From Alphaproteobacteria bacterium (GTDB taxonomy: Bacteria; Pseudomonadota; Alphaproteobacteria; Micropepsales; Micropepsaceae): a stretch of 64,000 nucleotides of DNA. The stretch is from positions 248,001 to 312,000 of the forward strand of contig JADHVO010000004.1 of assembly GCA_016783965.1 (NCBI GenBank). Direction: 5' to 3'. Positions 1-8,359 of the stretch are shown in pieces. The notes beneath the pieces are model-generated. The model worked only from the letters and a program-made list of their open reading frames with translations, had not been told where the DNA came from and did no database searches. The translations under genes were made by a program, and so were the position numbers. Numbering within the stretch: position 1 is the first letter of the stretch; the number at the start of each line of letters is the position of its first letter.

Positions 1-1
1 T

Positions 2-127
2 GCGAGCCAGGACTGGCAGGCCTTCCTGAATCTTCAGATGAAGATTCTGCTGCCCTACTTTCTGATCTTCCTGGTCGCGATCGGCATCGCGCACGCGCTG
101 CGCATGGTGACGCTCGGCCGCGGCTAG
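2..127 (+). CDS. C-terminal end of an unidentified membrane protein (partial)
   Basis: Only the last 41 codons lie in the window; they read without a stop from base 2 to TAG at 125-127. The end holds one strongly hydrophobic stretch (LLPYFLIFLVAIGIAHAL), which looks like a transmembrane helix, followed by a short basic tail ending in LGRG. The lemA-like gene follows on the same strand after about 65 bp. The segment is too short to assign a family. Confidence 0.55.
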   Translation, partial: ASQDWQAFLNLQMKILLPYFLIFLVAIGIAHALRMVTLGRG

Positions 128-192
128 CCGCTGGTCACAGCATCGGCGTTAGGCATATGGACGGGGGTGCGCGAAGCCGTTAGCTTTTGCGC

Positions 193-747
193 ATGGTTCT
201 TTATGCAGTCATAGGTGCCGTTGTCCTGATCGTCCTGTGGGCGATCCTGACCTACAACGGCCTCGTCAGCCGACGGGCCATGGTGCAGGAAGGCTGGAGC
301 GGCATCGACGCGCAGCTCAAGCGCCGCGCCGATCTGATCCCAAACCTGGTCGAGACCGTGAAGGGTTACGCCGCCCATGAGCGCGGCACCTTCGACGAAC
401 TGACCCGCATGCGTGCGCAGGCCGGCACGAGCCAGGACCCGGCACAGCGGGCGCAGACCGAGGGCGCGATCACCGCGGCGATCGGCAAGGTGCTCGCGGT
501 GGCTGAGGCTTATCCGGACCTCAAGGCTTCCGCGAATTTCCAGCAGCTGCAAAAGGACCTGGCCGACATCGAGGACCAGATCCAGCTGGCGCGCCGCTAC
601 TACAATGGCGCGGTGCGCAACTACAATGTCGGCGTGCAGTCCTTCCCCGGCAACCTCGTGGCCGGCATGGGCGGCTTCCAGCCGTCGAAATTCTTCGAGC
701 TCGAGAACGCGGCCGACCGCAACGTTCCGAAGGTCTCCTTCAGCTGA
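193..747 (+). CDS. LemA family membrane-anchored protein
   Basis: A protein of 184 residues with one N-terminal transmembrane helix (about residues 2-20) followed by a long helical, coiled-coil-prone domain. The family signature is present: a short polar turn after the helix (YNGLV), then LKRRADLIPNLVETVKGY. The molecular role of LemA proteins is not settled; they are held in the inner membrane by the single helix. The ATG at 193 was chosen; a TTG at 187 is also in frame and neither has a clear ribosome site. Its stop overlaps the start of the DUF2207 gene (TGATG), so the two are translationally coupled, a pairing often seen for these families. Confidence 0.9.
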   Translation: MVLYAVIGAVVLIVLWAILTYNGLVSRRAMVQEGWSGIDAQLKRRADLIPNLVETVKGYAAHERGTFDELTRMRAQAGTSQDPAQRAQTEGAITAAIGKVLAVAEAYPDLKASANFQQLQKDLADIEDQIQLARRYYNGAVRNYNVGVQSFPGNLVAGMGGFQPSKFFELENAADRNVPKVSFS

Positions 748-2765
748 TGCGCTGGACGATCTTCGCACTGCTGCTCGCGCTGCTCGCGGGGCCGGCAGCG
801 GCGCAGGATGACCAGCAGACGACGGCCACGACGCGGCATCATGCCGGCGACCGCCCGGCGGCTCCGCTCCAGCAGCCTCCGCCGCCCGCTTCCGATCTGT
901 CCGACCACACCGAGCGGATCACGAACTTCGACAGCGACATCACGGTCGCGAAGAACGGCACGCTGACGGTTGCAGAGACGATCGGGGTTTATGCGGCCGA
1001 CAGCCGGATCAGCCACGGCATCTACCGCGACTTCCCAACCATCTACACCGACAGGCACGGCCTGCGGGTGAAGGTCCGTTTCGACGTCGTCTCCGTGACG
1101 ATGGACGGGCACGACGAGCCCTACACGACCGAAAGCATCTCCAACGGCGTACGCGTCAAGATCGGGGACAAGGACGTCGTCGTCGACGAAGGGCCCCACA
1201 CCTATGTGCTGACCTACACGACCACGCGGCAGATCGGCTTCTTCGACACCTACGACGAGCTCTATTGGAACGTCACCGGCAATGGCTGGATCTTCAGCAT
1301 CGACCAGGCCGCTGCGACGGTGCACCTTCCCAAGGGCGCCGAGATCAAGCAATCCGCCTTCTACACCGGGCCGGAAGGCGCAAGCGGCACCGATGCGACG
1401 TCGCAGAAACTGCCCGGCGGCGCGATCCGCTTCGTCACTACCCGGCCGCTCGATTCCTATTCCGGCCTGACGATCGCGGTCGGCTTTAGCAAGGGCGTGA
1501 TCACGCCGCCGACCGCAGAGGAGCTGCGCGAGGAGTTCATCCTCGACAATGCGAGCGCGATGGTCGCGGTGCTGGGCCTCCTGGTGCTGACGATCTTCTA
1601 CCTGACGACCTGGTGGCAGCACGGCCGCGACCCCAAGCGCGGCACCATCATCCCGCTGTTCGCGCCGCCGGCCGGCCTGTCGCCGGAAGCGGTACGCTAC
1701 ATCCACCGCATGGCGTATGACCGCAAATCCTTCGCGGCGGCGCTGATCAACATGGCGGTGCGCGGCTATCTGAAGATCGCGGAAGACCACCACACCTACA
1801 CTCTGACCCGCACCGGAAAATCGGCGGCCGATTGCGGCCTGTCCGGCAGCGAGATCGCCCTCGGCGATGCCTTGTTTTTCAGTGCCACCGATTCCATCGA
1901 GCTCAAGCAGGTCAACCACACGCGCGTACAAAGCGCGATCACCTCGCTCCAGCGCAGCCTGAAGGCGGAATGCGAGGTGCACTACTTCATCACCAACGCC
2001 GGGTACTTCTGGGCCGGCCTGGGCATCCTGTTCCTCACCGGCCTCGCCGCAGCGCTGCTGTGCGACCAGGCCGGGAGCGCCGCTTTAGGCCTTGCGATCA
2101 TGGCGATCCTGGCTGCTGGTACCTCGTACCTGATCCATGCAATGTGGGATCGCTGGCGCACGGTGTTTCTCGGCCCAGGTTCGCGCATCGGCAATTTCCT
2201 TGTCGCACTGATCCTCACGGTCCTCGGTATCGGTGCGCTCGCGGTCTTGCTGGTGGGCATTTTCGCCGCCGGCCAGGCGTCTTCGCTGCTGGCCGCCGGC
2301 GCCCTGGTCGCGGACGGCGCGCTGGCCTACGTGTTCTATCACCTGCTCAAGGCGCCCACGGCGCTCGGCGCGCAGACCCTGGATAAGATCGACGGCTTCA
2401 AGATGTTCCTCGAGACGGCGGAGAAGGACCGGCTCGAGATGCTGAACCCTCCGCAGGTCACGCCAGAGGTGTTCGAGAAATTCCTGCCCTACGCCATCGC
2501 GCTCGACTGCGAGAACCAGTGGAGCAGGAAGTTCGAGCGCGAAGCTGCAGCCGCCGGCCGCGATCCCAACCAGGGCTACACGCCCTACTGGTACACCGGC
2601 AGCAACTTCTCGAGCCTCGGCGCCGCGGGCTTTGCATCGTCCATCGGCTCGTCGCTCGGCAGCGCCGCGGCATCGGCCTCGACCGCGCCTGGTTCAAGCT
2701 CTGGCAGCGGCGGCGGCGGCTTCTCCGGCGGCGGTGGAGGCGGTGGCGGCGGTGGCGGCTGGTAG
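747..2765 (+). CDS. DUF2207 domain membrane protein with Gly-rich tail
   Basis: A protein of 672 residues. It has a signal peptide (cleavage likely after GPAAA, about residue 21), a large exported beta-rich domain to about residue 265 typical of DUF2207, one transmembrane helix near 270-290, a cytoplasmic stretch, further helices at about 420-535, and a C-terminal Ser/Ala/Gly region ending in a run of glycines and Trp. Glycine-rich ends are usual for DUF2207 proteins. Function is unknown; the family is an inner-membrane protein often encoded next to LemA, as here with overlapping start and stop. The gene lies downstream of lemA in a two-gene unit. Confidence 0.88.
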   Translation: MRWTIFALLLALLAGPAAAQDDQQTTATTRHHAGDRPAAPLQQPPPPASDLSDHTERITNFDSDITVAKNGTLTVAETIGVYAADSRISHGIYRDFPTIYTDRHGLRVKVRFDVVSVTMDGHDEPYTTESISNGVRVKIGDKDVVVDEGPHTYVLTYTTTRQIGFFDTYDELYWNVTGNGWIFSIDQAAATVHLPKGAEIKQSAFYTGPEGASGTDATSQKLPGGAIRFVTTRPLDSYSGLTIAVGFSKGVITPPTAEELREEFILDNASAMVAVLGLLVLTIFYLTTWWQHGRDPKRGTIIPLFAPPAGLSPEAVRYIHRMAYDRKSFAAALINMAVRGYLKIAEDHHTYTLTRTGKSAADCGLSGSEIALGDALFFSATDSIELKQVNHTRVQSAITSLQRSLKAECEVHYFITNAGYFWAGLGILFLTGLAAALLCDQAGSAALGLAIMAILAAGTSYLIHAMWDRWRTVFLGPGSRIGNFLVALILTVLGIGALAVLLVGIFAAGQASSLLAAGALVADGALAYVFYHLLKAPTALGAQTLDKIDGFKMFLETAEKDRLEMLNPPQVTPEVFEKFLPYAIALDCENQWSRKFEREAAAAGRDPNQGYTPYWYTGSNFSSLGAAGFASSIGSSLGSAAASASTAPGSSSGSGGGGFSGGGGGGGGGGGW

Positions 2766-2875
2766 CGCCATTCTGGGCGTGACAGGCCCAGGTGGAGAGC
2801 ATCACGCTACTGACCGCCGACACTCGCGTCGCCAAATACCCGGTCGCGTCGCAGAAGATATAGGGCTGCCGCTTC

Positions 2876-3292
2876 TTACCGCTTGCCACGCTTGATACTG
2901 TCGATCGCGACCGGACCCGGCCCCATGCCCACGAGCAGCAGCAGCGCGCCGGCAATCGCCATGTTGCGGGCGAAGATTTCGTAGTCGGCGGCGCGGGCCA
3001 TGTGATCCTGGATCACCCAGAAATTGTGCATCGCGGCCGAGACGACGACCGTGAAGCCGAATAGCAGCACCGCGCCATGGCGCGTCTGGAATCCGAGAAT
3101 CAGAGACAGCGAACCCAGCCAGATGACGATGAGCGAAAGCATCAGCAGCACGGGCGGCACCGGAACGCCCTTGAGCGCCATCAACTGCACCGTCGCGTCC
3201 CACTGGCCGCCATAATAGATCGCCTGGCTCAGGAAGAACCACGCCAGGATCAGCCGGCCCACCAGCGGCGAGATGTATTCGGAAAACGACAT
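2876..3292 (-). CDS. DoxX family small membrane protein
   Basis: A protein of 138 residues with four predicted transmembrane helices (about residues 8-25, 47-66, 72-90, 105-122), the length and helix layout of the DoxX family. The N-terminus (SPLVGRLILAWFFLSQAI) matches the conserved first helix of the family. DoxX proteins are inner-membrane proteins linked to oxidoreductase or stress functions, with no agreed reaction. It is a single gene, converging with the DUF2207 gene and separated from fliJ by a palindromic repeat. Confidence 0.85.
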   Translation of the reverse strand: MSFSEYISPLVGRLILAWFFLSQAIYYGGQWDATVQLMALKGVPVPPVLLMLSLIVIWLGSLSLILGFQTRHGAVLLFGFTVVVSAAMHNFWVIQDHMARAADYEIFARNMAIAGALLLLVGMGPGPVAIDSIKRGKR

Positions 3293-3328
3293 GAACGCGC
3301 GCCCGCCCGAATCAGTCGAAGGATCATA

Positions 3329-3401
3329 GCGAATGGCGAATAGCGAGTAGCAAATAGGGAAAGATCGTCTCCCTATTCGCTACTCGCGACTCGCTATTCG
3401 C
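3329..3401. repeat. 73-bp palindromic repeat made of GCGAATAGCGAGTAGC-like units
   Basis: Two arms of 32 bp (3329-3360 and 3370-3401) are inverted copies with four mismatches, separated by 9 bp. Each arm is itself built from degenerate repeats of GCGAATAGCGAGTAGC. It fills the gap between the DoxX start and the fliJ stop. It would form a long hairpin in RNA of either strand. No other copy was seen in the window. Confidence 0.85.
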
Positions 3402-3405
3402 TTCT

Positions 3406-3834
3406 TTAGGCGCCGCGCAGGGCGTGCTTGCGCAGGTGGCGGACCAGCGCCATCTCGTCGAGGCGCGACTGGGCGCGGCGGGCTTCGATCTCCTGCGCGC
3501 GCTTGACCTGCTGTTCGGTCGCGAACTCCAGGCTCTTCAGGTCCTGGAACGCGGTGTTGAGGTCGGCCTGTGCGGTGACGCGCTCGCGCTCGATCTCCTT
3601 GAGCGTGGCGCGCAGATTCTCGCGGCGGGTTTCGATGGAACGCAGGAACGACGGGAAAGCGAGACGGCCGATATCGGAATCACCGGCACGCTGGCGCTCA
3701 CGGGCGACGCTGTCCTCGAGGTCGGAGAGCTTGCGCTCGGCATCCGCCTTCATGCCGTCGAGCGTCGCCATCCGGCGTTTCATCTCGTCGACACGGAAGC
3801 GCCGAAGACGGATCAGTGTATCGCCACGTTTCAT
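3406..3834 (-). CDS. fliJ: Flagellar export chaperone FliJ
   Basis: A protein of 142 residues, almost entirely charged and helical with heptad patterning, as expected for the antiparallel coiled coil of FliJ. FliJ is the soluble component of the flagellar type III export apparatus that links the FliI ATPase ring to the FlhA export gate. The call rests on size, coiled-coil composition and position: it starts 6 bp after the fliI stop in the same operon. It begins MKRGDTLIRLRRFRVDEMKR, typical of alphaproteobacterial FliJ. Sequence identity in this family is low, so context carries much of the weight. Confidence 0.9.
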   Translation of the reverse strand: MKRGDTLIRLRRFRVDEMKRRMATLDGMKADAERKLSDLEDSVARERQRAGDSDIGRLAFPSFLRSIETRRENLRATLKEIERERVTAQADLNTAFQDLKSLEFATEQQVKRAQEIEARRAQSRLDEMALVRHLRKHALRGA

Positions 3835-3840
3835 GACCCA

Positions 3841-5169
3841 TTACCTCCCCGGTGCTACGCCCATGATCTTCTCAAGAGAGCCATAGCATTCGGTAAACGC
3901 CGTGCGCTCGTCCTTTGCTTGTGCCAAAAAGGCTTCCAGCTGAGGATAGAGCCTGATGGCGTTATCCACTTCACTATTCGTGCCAGCCTTGTATGCACCG
4001 AGACGGATCAGCTCCGCCATGTCCTCATAGACGGCGAGTGGTGCACGGGCGCGCAACACAAGTGCTTGTTCTTCCGGCGTATTGCAGGCCGGCATGGCGC
4101 GCGAAACCGATTTCAAAATATTGATGGCCGGGAAACGGCCGCGTTCCGCGATGTTCCGTTCCAGCACAATATGCCCGTCCAGGATGCCGCGCACCGCATC
4201 GGCAACCGGCTCATTATGATCGTCGCCCTCCACCAAAACGGTGAAGAGGCCCGTGATGGAGCCCTGGCCGTTCGCGAAGCCCGGGCCGGCGCGTTCGAGC
4301 AGGCGCGGCAATTCGGCGAAGACCGTCGGCGTGTAGCCTTTCGAGGCAGGCGGCTCGCCGGCGGACAGGCCGACCTCGCGCTGTGCCATCGCGAAGCGCG
4401 TGACCGAGTCCATCAGCATGAGAACCTCAAGGCCCTGGTCGCGCAGTTGCTCCGCGACAGCCATCGCGACATACGCCGCCTGACGGCGCACCAGCGCGGG
4501 CTCGTCCGATGTCGCCGCGACGACCACCGAACGCGCAAGACCTTCGGGACCGAGATCGTCCTCGATGAACTCCTTCACCTCGCGGCCGCGTTCGCCGACC
4601 AGCGCGATCACGATCGCGTCCGCATCGGAATTGCGCGCCAGCATCGCCATCAAAGTCGACTTGCCGACGCCGGAGCCGGCGAAGATACCCATGCGCTGGC
4701 CCTGGCACAGCGTGGTGAAGGCGTTCATCGCACGCACGCCGAGATCGAGCTTCGCGCCGACGCGCGCGCGTGAGGCCGCCGGCGGCGGATTGTTCTTGAG
4801 CGGATACGGTTCGGGGCCAACCGGAAGGGGGCCGAGCCCATCGGTCGGATTGCCGAAACCGTCGATCACCCGTCCGAGCCAGCCCGTGGTCGGGAAGATC
4901 GCGGCGGGCCGGTCGTCGAAGTCGGCGCGGGCGCCCAGGGTGATGCCGTCGAGATTGCCGAGCGGCATGACAAGCGCCCGGCCCTCACGGAAGCCGACGA
5001 CTTCGCACGAAATTCTCTTGCCGGAACTAATGGTTAGCTGTACCTGTCCACCCAGGCTGATCGCTCCGGCGGCGCCGGTGACTTCGACCAGGAGGCCTTC
5101 GATCCTGGCGACCCGGCCGAAGCGGCGCATGGTCGGTACGGCACTGATTTCCTTGAGCAATGCTTGCAT
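3841..5169 (-). CDS. fliI: Flagellum-specific ATP synthase FliI
   Basis: An ATPase of the F1-beta/type III secretion class that powers export of flagellar subunits. The Walker A motif GIFAGSGVGKST (about residue 165) and the Walker B region with LMLMDSVTRFAMAQREVGL are complete, as is the GEPPASKGYTPTVF stretch of the family. From the ATG at 5169 the protein has 442 residues, the usual length; an in-frame ATG at 5211 would add 14 residues but lacks homology-like sequence. Just upstream of the chosen start the RNA has a short inverted repeat (GGCCCTT-CGA-AAGGGCC) that includes the likely ribosome site. It is the first gene of fliI-fliJ and is divergent from ctrA. Confidence 0.97.
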   Translation of the reverse strand: MQALLKEISAVPTMRRFGRVARIEGLLVEVTGAAGAISLGGQVQLTISSGKRISCEVVGFREGRALVMPLGNLDGITLGARADFDDRPAAIFPTTGWLGRVIDGFGNPTDGLGPLPVGPEPYPLKNNPPPAASRARVGAKLDLGVRAMNAFTTLCQGQRMGIFAGSGVGKSTLMAMLARNSDADAIVIALVGERGREVKEFIEDDLGPEGLARSVVVAATSDEPALVRRQAAYVAMAVAEQLRDQGLEVLMLMDSVTRFAMAQREVGLSAGEPPASKGYTPTVFAELPRLLERAGPGFANGQGSITGLFTVLVEGDDHNEPVADAVRGILDGHIVLERNIAERGRFPAINILKSVSRAMPACNTPEEQALVLRARAPLAVYEDMAELIRLGAYKAGTNSEVDNAIRLYPQLEAFLAQAKDERTAFTECYGSLEKIMGVAPGR

Positions 5170-5228
5170 TGGGCCCTTTTCGAAGGGCCTTCTGCCCTCC
5201 GTGAAGTGCACATCTTGCAGCCAAGGAT

Positions 5229-5343
5229 TTAAGTGGCGGTAAACTTAACGAGACGAATCAAGGGGATGCGGGTGCGCCGCAGAACGGATTCTTAGGAGAG
5301 GTTGGCTGGCATTAATCAATGCAACGGTCTCTTAACCAGTTAA
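5229..5343. promoter_or_regulatory. ctrA/fliI intergenic control region with GANTC sites and TTAA half-sites
   Basis: The gap between divergent fliI and ctrA holds two GANTC sites (GAATC at 5255-5259, GATTC at 5287-5291), the target of the CcrM methylase of alphaproteobacteria. It also holds five TTAA half-sites (5229, 5245, 5312, 5332, 5340). No pair has the 7-bp spacing of a full CtrA box. In Caulobacter the ctrA P1 promoter is methylation-sensitive and P2 is CtrA-activated; the arrangement here suggests comparable control but the sites are half-sites only. Confidence 0.55.
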
Positions 5344-5398
5344 GCATAGGGTTCGTTAGTCAACAGCCTAAGCCTTGCCTGAAGAGGGGTTCATCGAC

Positions 5399-6097
<699 letters not shown>

Positions 6098-6123
6098 GCC
6101 TTCCCAAGGCTGAGACTTTCCGG

Positions 6124-6151
6124 AAAGGGCGCCGCTTGCGGCGCCCTTTTT
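6124..6151 (+). terminator. Rho-independent terminator after ctrA
   Basis: Stem AAAGGGCGCCGC (6124-6135) pairs with GCGGCGCCCTTT (6138-6149) around a very small loop and runs into a T-rich stretch. It lies 27 bp after the ctrA stop and just before the converging stop of the next gene, so it can serve ctrA. Confidence 0.85.
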
Positions 6152-6157
6152 GTTTGC

Positions 6158-6787
6158 TCACTCCGTGCGGAACCGGTTCACGCACAGGCTCTGACGGTCG
6201 ATGGCTTTGTGTTTGACCCACCCCGGCAGAACAAGTTCATCCCGCGTCGCCCGGGCGAGGCGCGCAACGGCCGGACGCATCAGCTGCTCAATCAGCGCCC
6301 GGGCCCTTTCGCGGTTGGTGACGCCGATCAACCTGATGCTGAGATCGGCGCAGAGGTTCGATGGCGGACCCAGGAACACGTCGATCGACGCAATGTCGGA
6401 ATTCTGAAAGAACCAGAGCGCGCTGCCCTGCGGCCACGGAAGTTTCCGAATATCGCCAGGCGGCGTACCGTAGCTCCACACTACGTAGAGCGCCTGACGC
6501 AGATCACGCTCTCCGAAAGGCGAGAGCGCGAGGCCGATGACCACCTTCGTCGCACCGCCCCGCGGTGCATCGGCCAGCGCGAACGTGCAAGCCGGCTGGA
6601 CCTGACCGGGACACCAGCCGGCACAAACGACAATATTCTCGAACTGCGGCCGACCGAGGCTGCCGCCCAACAATCGCCCGGCGGCTTGCGCGTCGATCAG
6701 CTTGCAGGTGATCGGGACATCATCGGCCGCCAAGGCCGGACTCGCGGTCAGAGCCGCAAAGAGAGCAACGGCTCGAAGGAGTTTCAT
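6158..6787 (-). CDS. Secreted protein of unknown function
   Basis: A protein of 209 residues that starts with a clear signal peptide (MKLLRAVALFAALTASPALA, cleavage before ADDV). The mature part has six cysteines, two of them close together in VVCAGWCPG, suggesting disulfides in the periplasm. No family is recognised. Its start overlaps the end of the KTSC-domain gene by 4 bp (ATGA), so it is the last gene of a minus-strand unit with the KTSC and paraoxonase-like genes. Confidence 0.7.
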   Translation of the reverse strand: MKLLRAVALFAALTASPALAADDVPITCKLIDAQAAGRLLGGSLGRPQFENIVVCAGWCPGQVQPACTFALADAPRGGATKVVIGLALSPFGERDLRQALYVVWSYGTPPGDIRKLPWPQGSALWFFQNSDIASIDVFLGPPSNLCADLSIRLIGVTNRERARALIEQLMRPAVARLARATRDELVLPGWVKHKAIDRQSLCVNRFRTE

Positions 6788-7275
6788 TTCACCTCGCGAT
6801 ACGGCTTTTCGCGCAGGTGCGTATTGAAGTAGAGGCCCGGCGATTCCGCAGTGATCAGGCCCTGGTACTCCTCGGGCGTCACCTGATCGTATTGATAGGT
6901 GCGCTTGTTGGCGCGGAAAACCGCCGTCATCTGTTGCTTCTTCTTGTCATAGCGCACCGACTGGATCGTGCCGCTGGCGAGGCGCACCTCGTCCCTGCTC
7001 GGTGGTGCAGTTAGCGCATTCACCACATCTTTTGATGTCGCGTCCCGCTTGCCAGTGACCTCCAGCGCGATCGCGATCCACCATGAGTTCGGATAACCGG
7101 TCAGAAGATCGCGAAACGTCGCCGCCTCATCGATCGGGCGATGAAAGCCACGGCTCCTGAGCGCGAAATTGATCTGCTTGGCGTCAGGATGTGTTTTGGG
7201 ATCGAGACCGAGCGCCTCGAACAGACGCGTCCAGCGCATCCGCCCCTCCTCTTCGTGGCTGAAGAGGTCGGTCAT
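6784..7275 (-). CDS. KTSC domain protein
   Basis: A protein of 163 residues. The C-terminal 65 residues fit the KTSC domain: an SGTIQSVRYD start, a beta-rich core with YQYDQVTPEEYQGL, and the final SPGLYFNTHLREKP. KTSC is a small domain of unknown biochemical role. The N-terminal 95 residues are soluble and unassigned. The ATG at 7275 lies one base after the stop of the upstream paraoxonase-like gene; reading further upstream enters the antisense of that gene, so this start is the likely one. Confidence 0.75.
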   Translation of the reverse strand: MTDLFSHEEEGRMRWTRLFEALGLDPKTHPDAKQINFALRSRGFHRPIDEAATFRDLLTGYPNSWWIAIALEVTGKRDATSKDVVNALTAPPSRDEVRLASGTIQSVRYDKKKQQMTAVFRANKRTYQYDQVTPEEYQGLITAESPGLYFNTHLREKPYREVK

Positions 7276-7276
7276 C

Positions 7277-8356
7277 TCAATGATCCATCGTGCAGTCGAG
7301 GATGTGGTTGTCGAGCGGGGAGCCGATGAACATGCGGTGACCGCTGACGGCGCCGACGCTGGCGCCGCCGATGCCATGCCCGAGATCGGTGTACACCGCG
7401 GTAGCGCTCTGCGGGATGCCATTGGCGAGCGCGATCCTGAACACCTGCGACGGCGCCGGCTGATTAGGATCGGCACGGAAGGCCGCCTGGGCCAACGCCT
7501 TCGGCCGCGCCCCGGCCCAAAGCTGGCCCTTCGCGTCCATGCGCAGATTGTCGACATTGGCAGGGATCGCGACCGACCCGGCCTCGTCCAGCGTGCCGGA
7601 AAGCGGCTGGCGGTTAAACGCCGTCACCCGCCGGTTCCACGCCTCGCCGACATACAGGAATTTCTGGTCCGGCGAGAGCACGACCCCGCTCGGGAACGCC
7701 AGGCCGCGTGCCACCTCGCGGAAGAGGGTGCCGTTGAAATACAGCACATTGGCGCGCGGCAGCACGAAATAGTCGTCCAGCGAACGGCCGAGGTCGGTGG
7801 TGCTGCCGTGATCGTTGACGACATAGAACCGGTCGCGGTCCAGCGCGGCGATGGCGTTGGGGCTGACGAGCTGCTCGCCCGCAATGTTGCCGACCGAGGT
7901 GAGCTTGGCCTCGCCGTTCTTCACCGCGACGTCGAAGATCTCGATGCTGTGCGTGCCGTCGCTCAAATGGTTGATCGCCATCAGCGTGAGCCCGCCGTCC
8001 GGCGTGCGCACCAGGCTGATACCGTGCGGATGGAAATCCGACGGCGTGCCGGCGAGCTTCACCGGATGCGGTGTGGCGTCCGCCAATTTGAACACATACA
8101 GGCCGTCGTGTTTCGAGGGGTGACCGGCGACCTTTGCACGGCGGTCGAGCGCCGAGATGAACACCAGACCCGATGGCTCATCGATCGCGATGTCCTCGGG
8201 ACCGTTCGCGGTCGGGATCGGCTTGCAGGTACCGGCAAACTCCGGCGTCACGTCGGTGAACACGCCATAGGCGGTCAGCGTCCGCGCGCCCAGCGCGAGC
8301 AGGCCCACCAGAACTACCGAACCGGCGGTAATCGCGGCGCGGGCGACGGGCTTCAT
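7277..8356 (-). CDS. Paraoxonase/arylesterase-like beta-propeller protein
   Basis: A protein of 359 residues with an N-terminal membrane anchor or uncleaved signal (about 9-30) and a six-bladed propeller of the SMP-30/paraoxonase group. Landmarks of the PON family can be aligned: GPEDIAID (calcium ligands Glu and Asp), HPHGISL (the catalytic His region), VSPNAIAAL (Asn ligand), FYVVNDHG, and NVDNLRMD (Asp-Asn ligands). The position matching the PON1 Asn224 ligand appears to be Ser (FPSGVVLSPD instead of F-A-N-G), so calcium binding or activity may differ. It probably acts as a periplasmic lactonase or esterase. It sits 3 bp from the ABC exporter gene and is probably cotranscribed with it. Confidence 0.75.
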   Translation of the reverse strand: MKPVARAAITAGSVVLVGLLALGARTLTAYGVFTDVTPEFAGTCKPIPTANGPEDIAIDEPSGLVFISALDRRAKVAGHPSKHDGLYVFKLADATPHPVKLAGTPSDFHPHGISLVRTPDGGLTLMAINHLSDGTHSIEIFDVAVKNGEAKLTSVGNIAGEQLVSPNAIAALDRDRFYVVNDHGSTTDLGRSLDDYFVLPRANVLYFNGTLFREVARGLAFPSGVVLSPDQKFLYVGEAWNRRVTAFNRQPLSGTLDEAGSVAIPANVDNLRMDAKGQLWAGARPKALAQAAFRADPNQPAPSQVFRIALANGIPQSATAVYTDLGHGIGGASVGAVSGHRMFIGSPLDNHILDCTMDH

Positions 8357-8359
8357 CGC

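Noticed and set aside
5229..5343. Full CtrA box upstream of ctrA
   Set aside because: All pairs of the five TTAA words were measured (gaps 12, 63, 16 and 4 bp between neighbours); none is 7 bp, so only half-sites are claimed.
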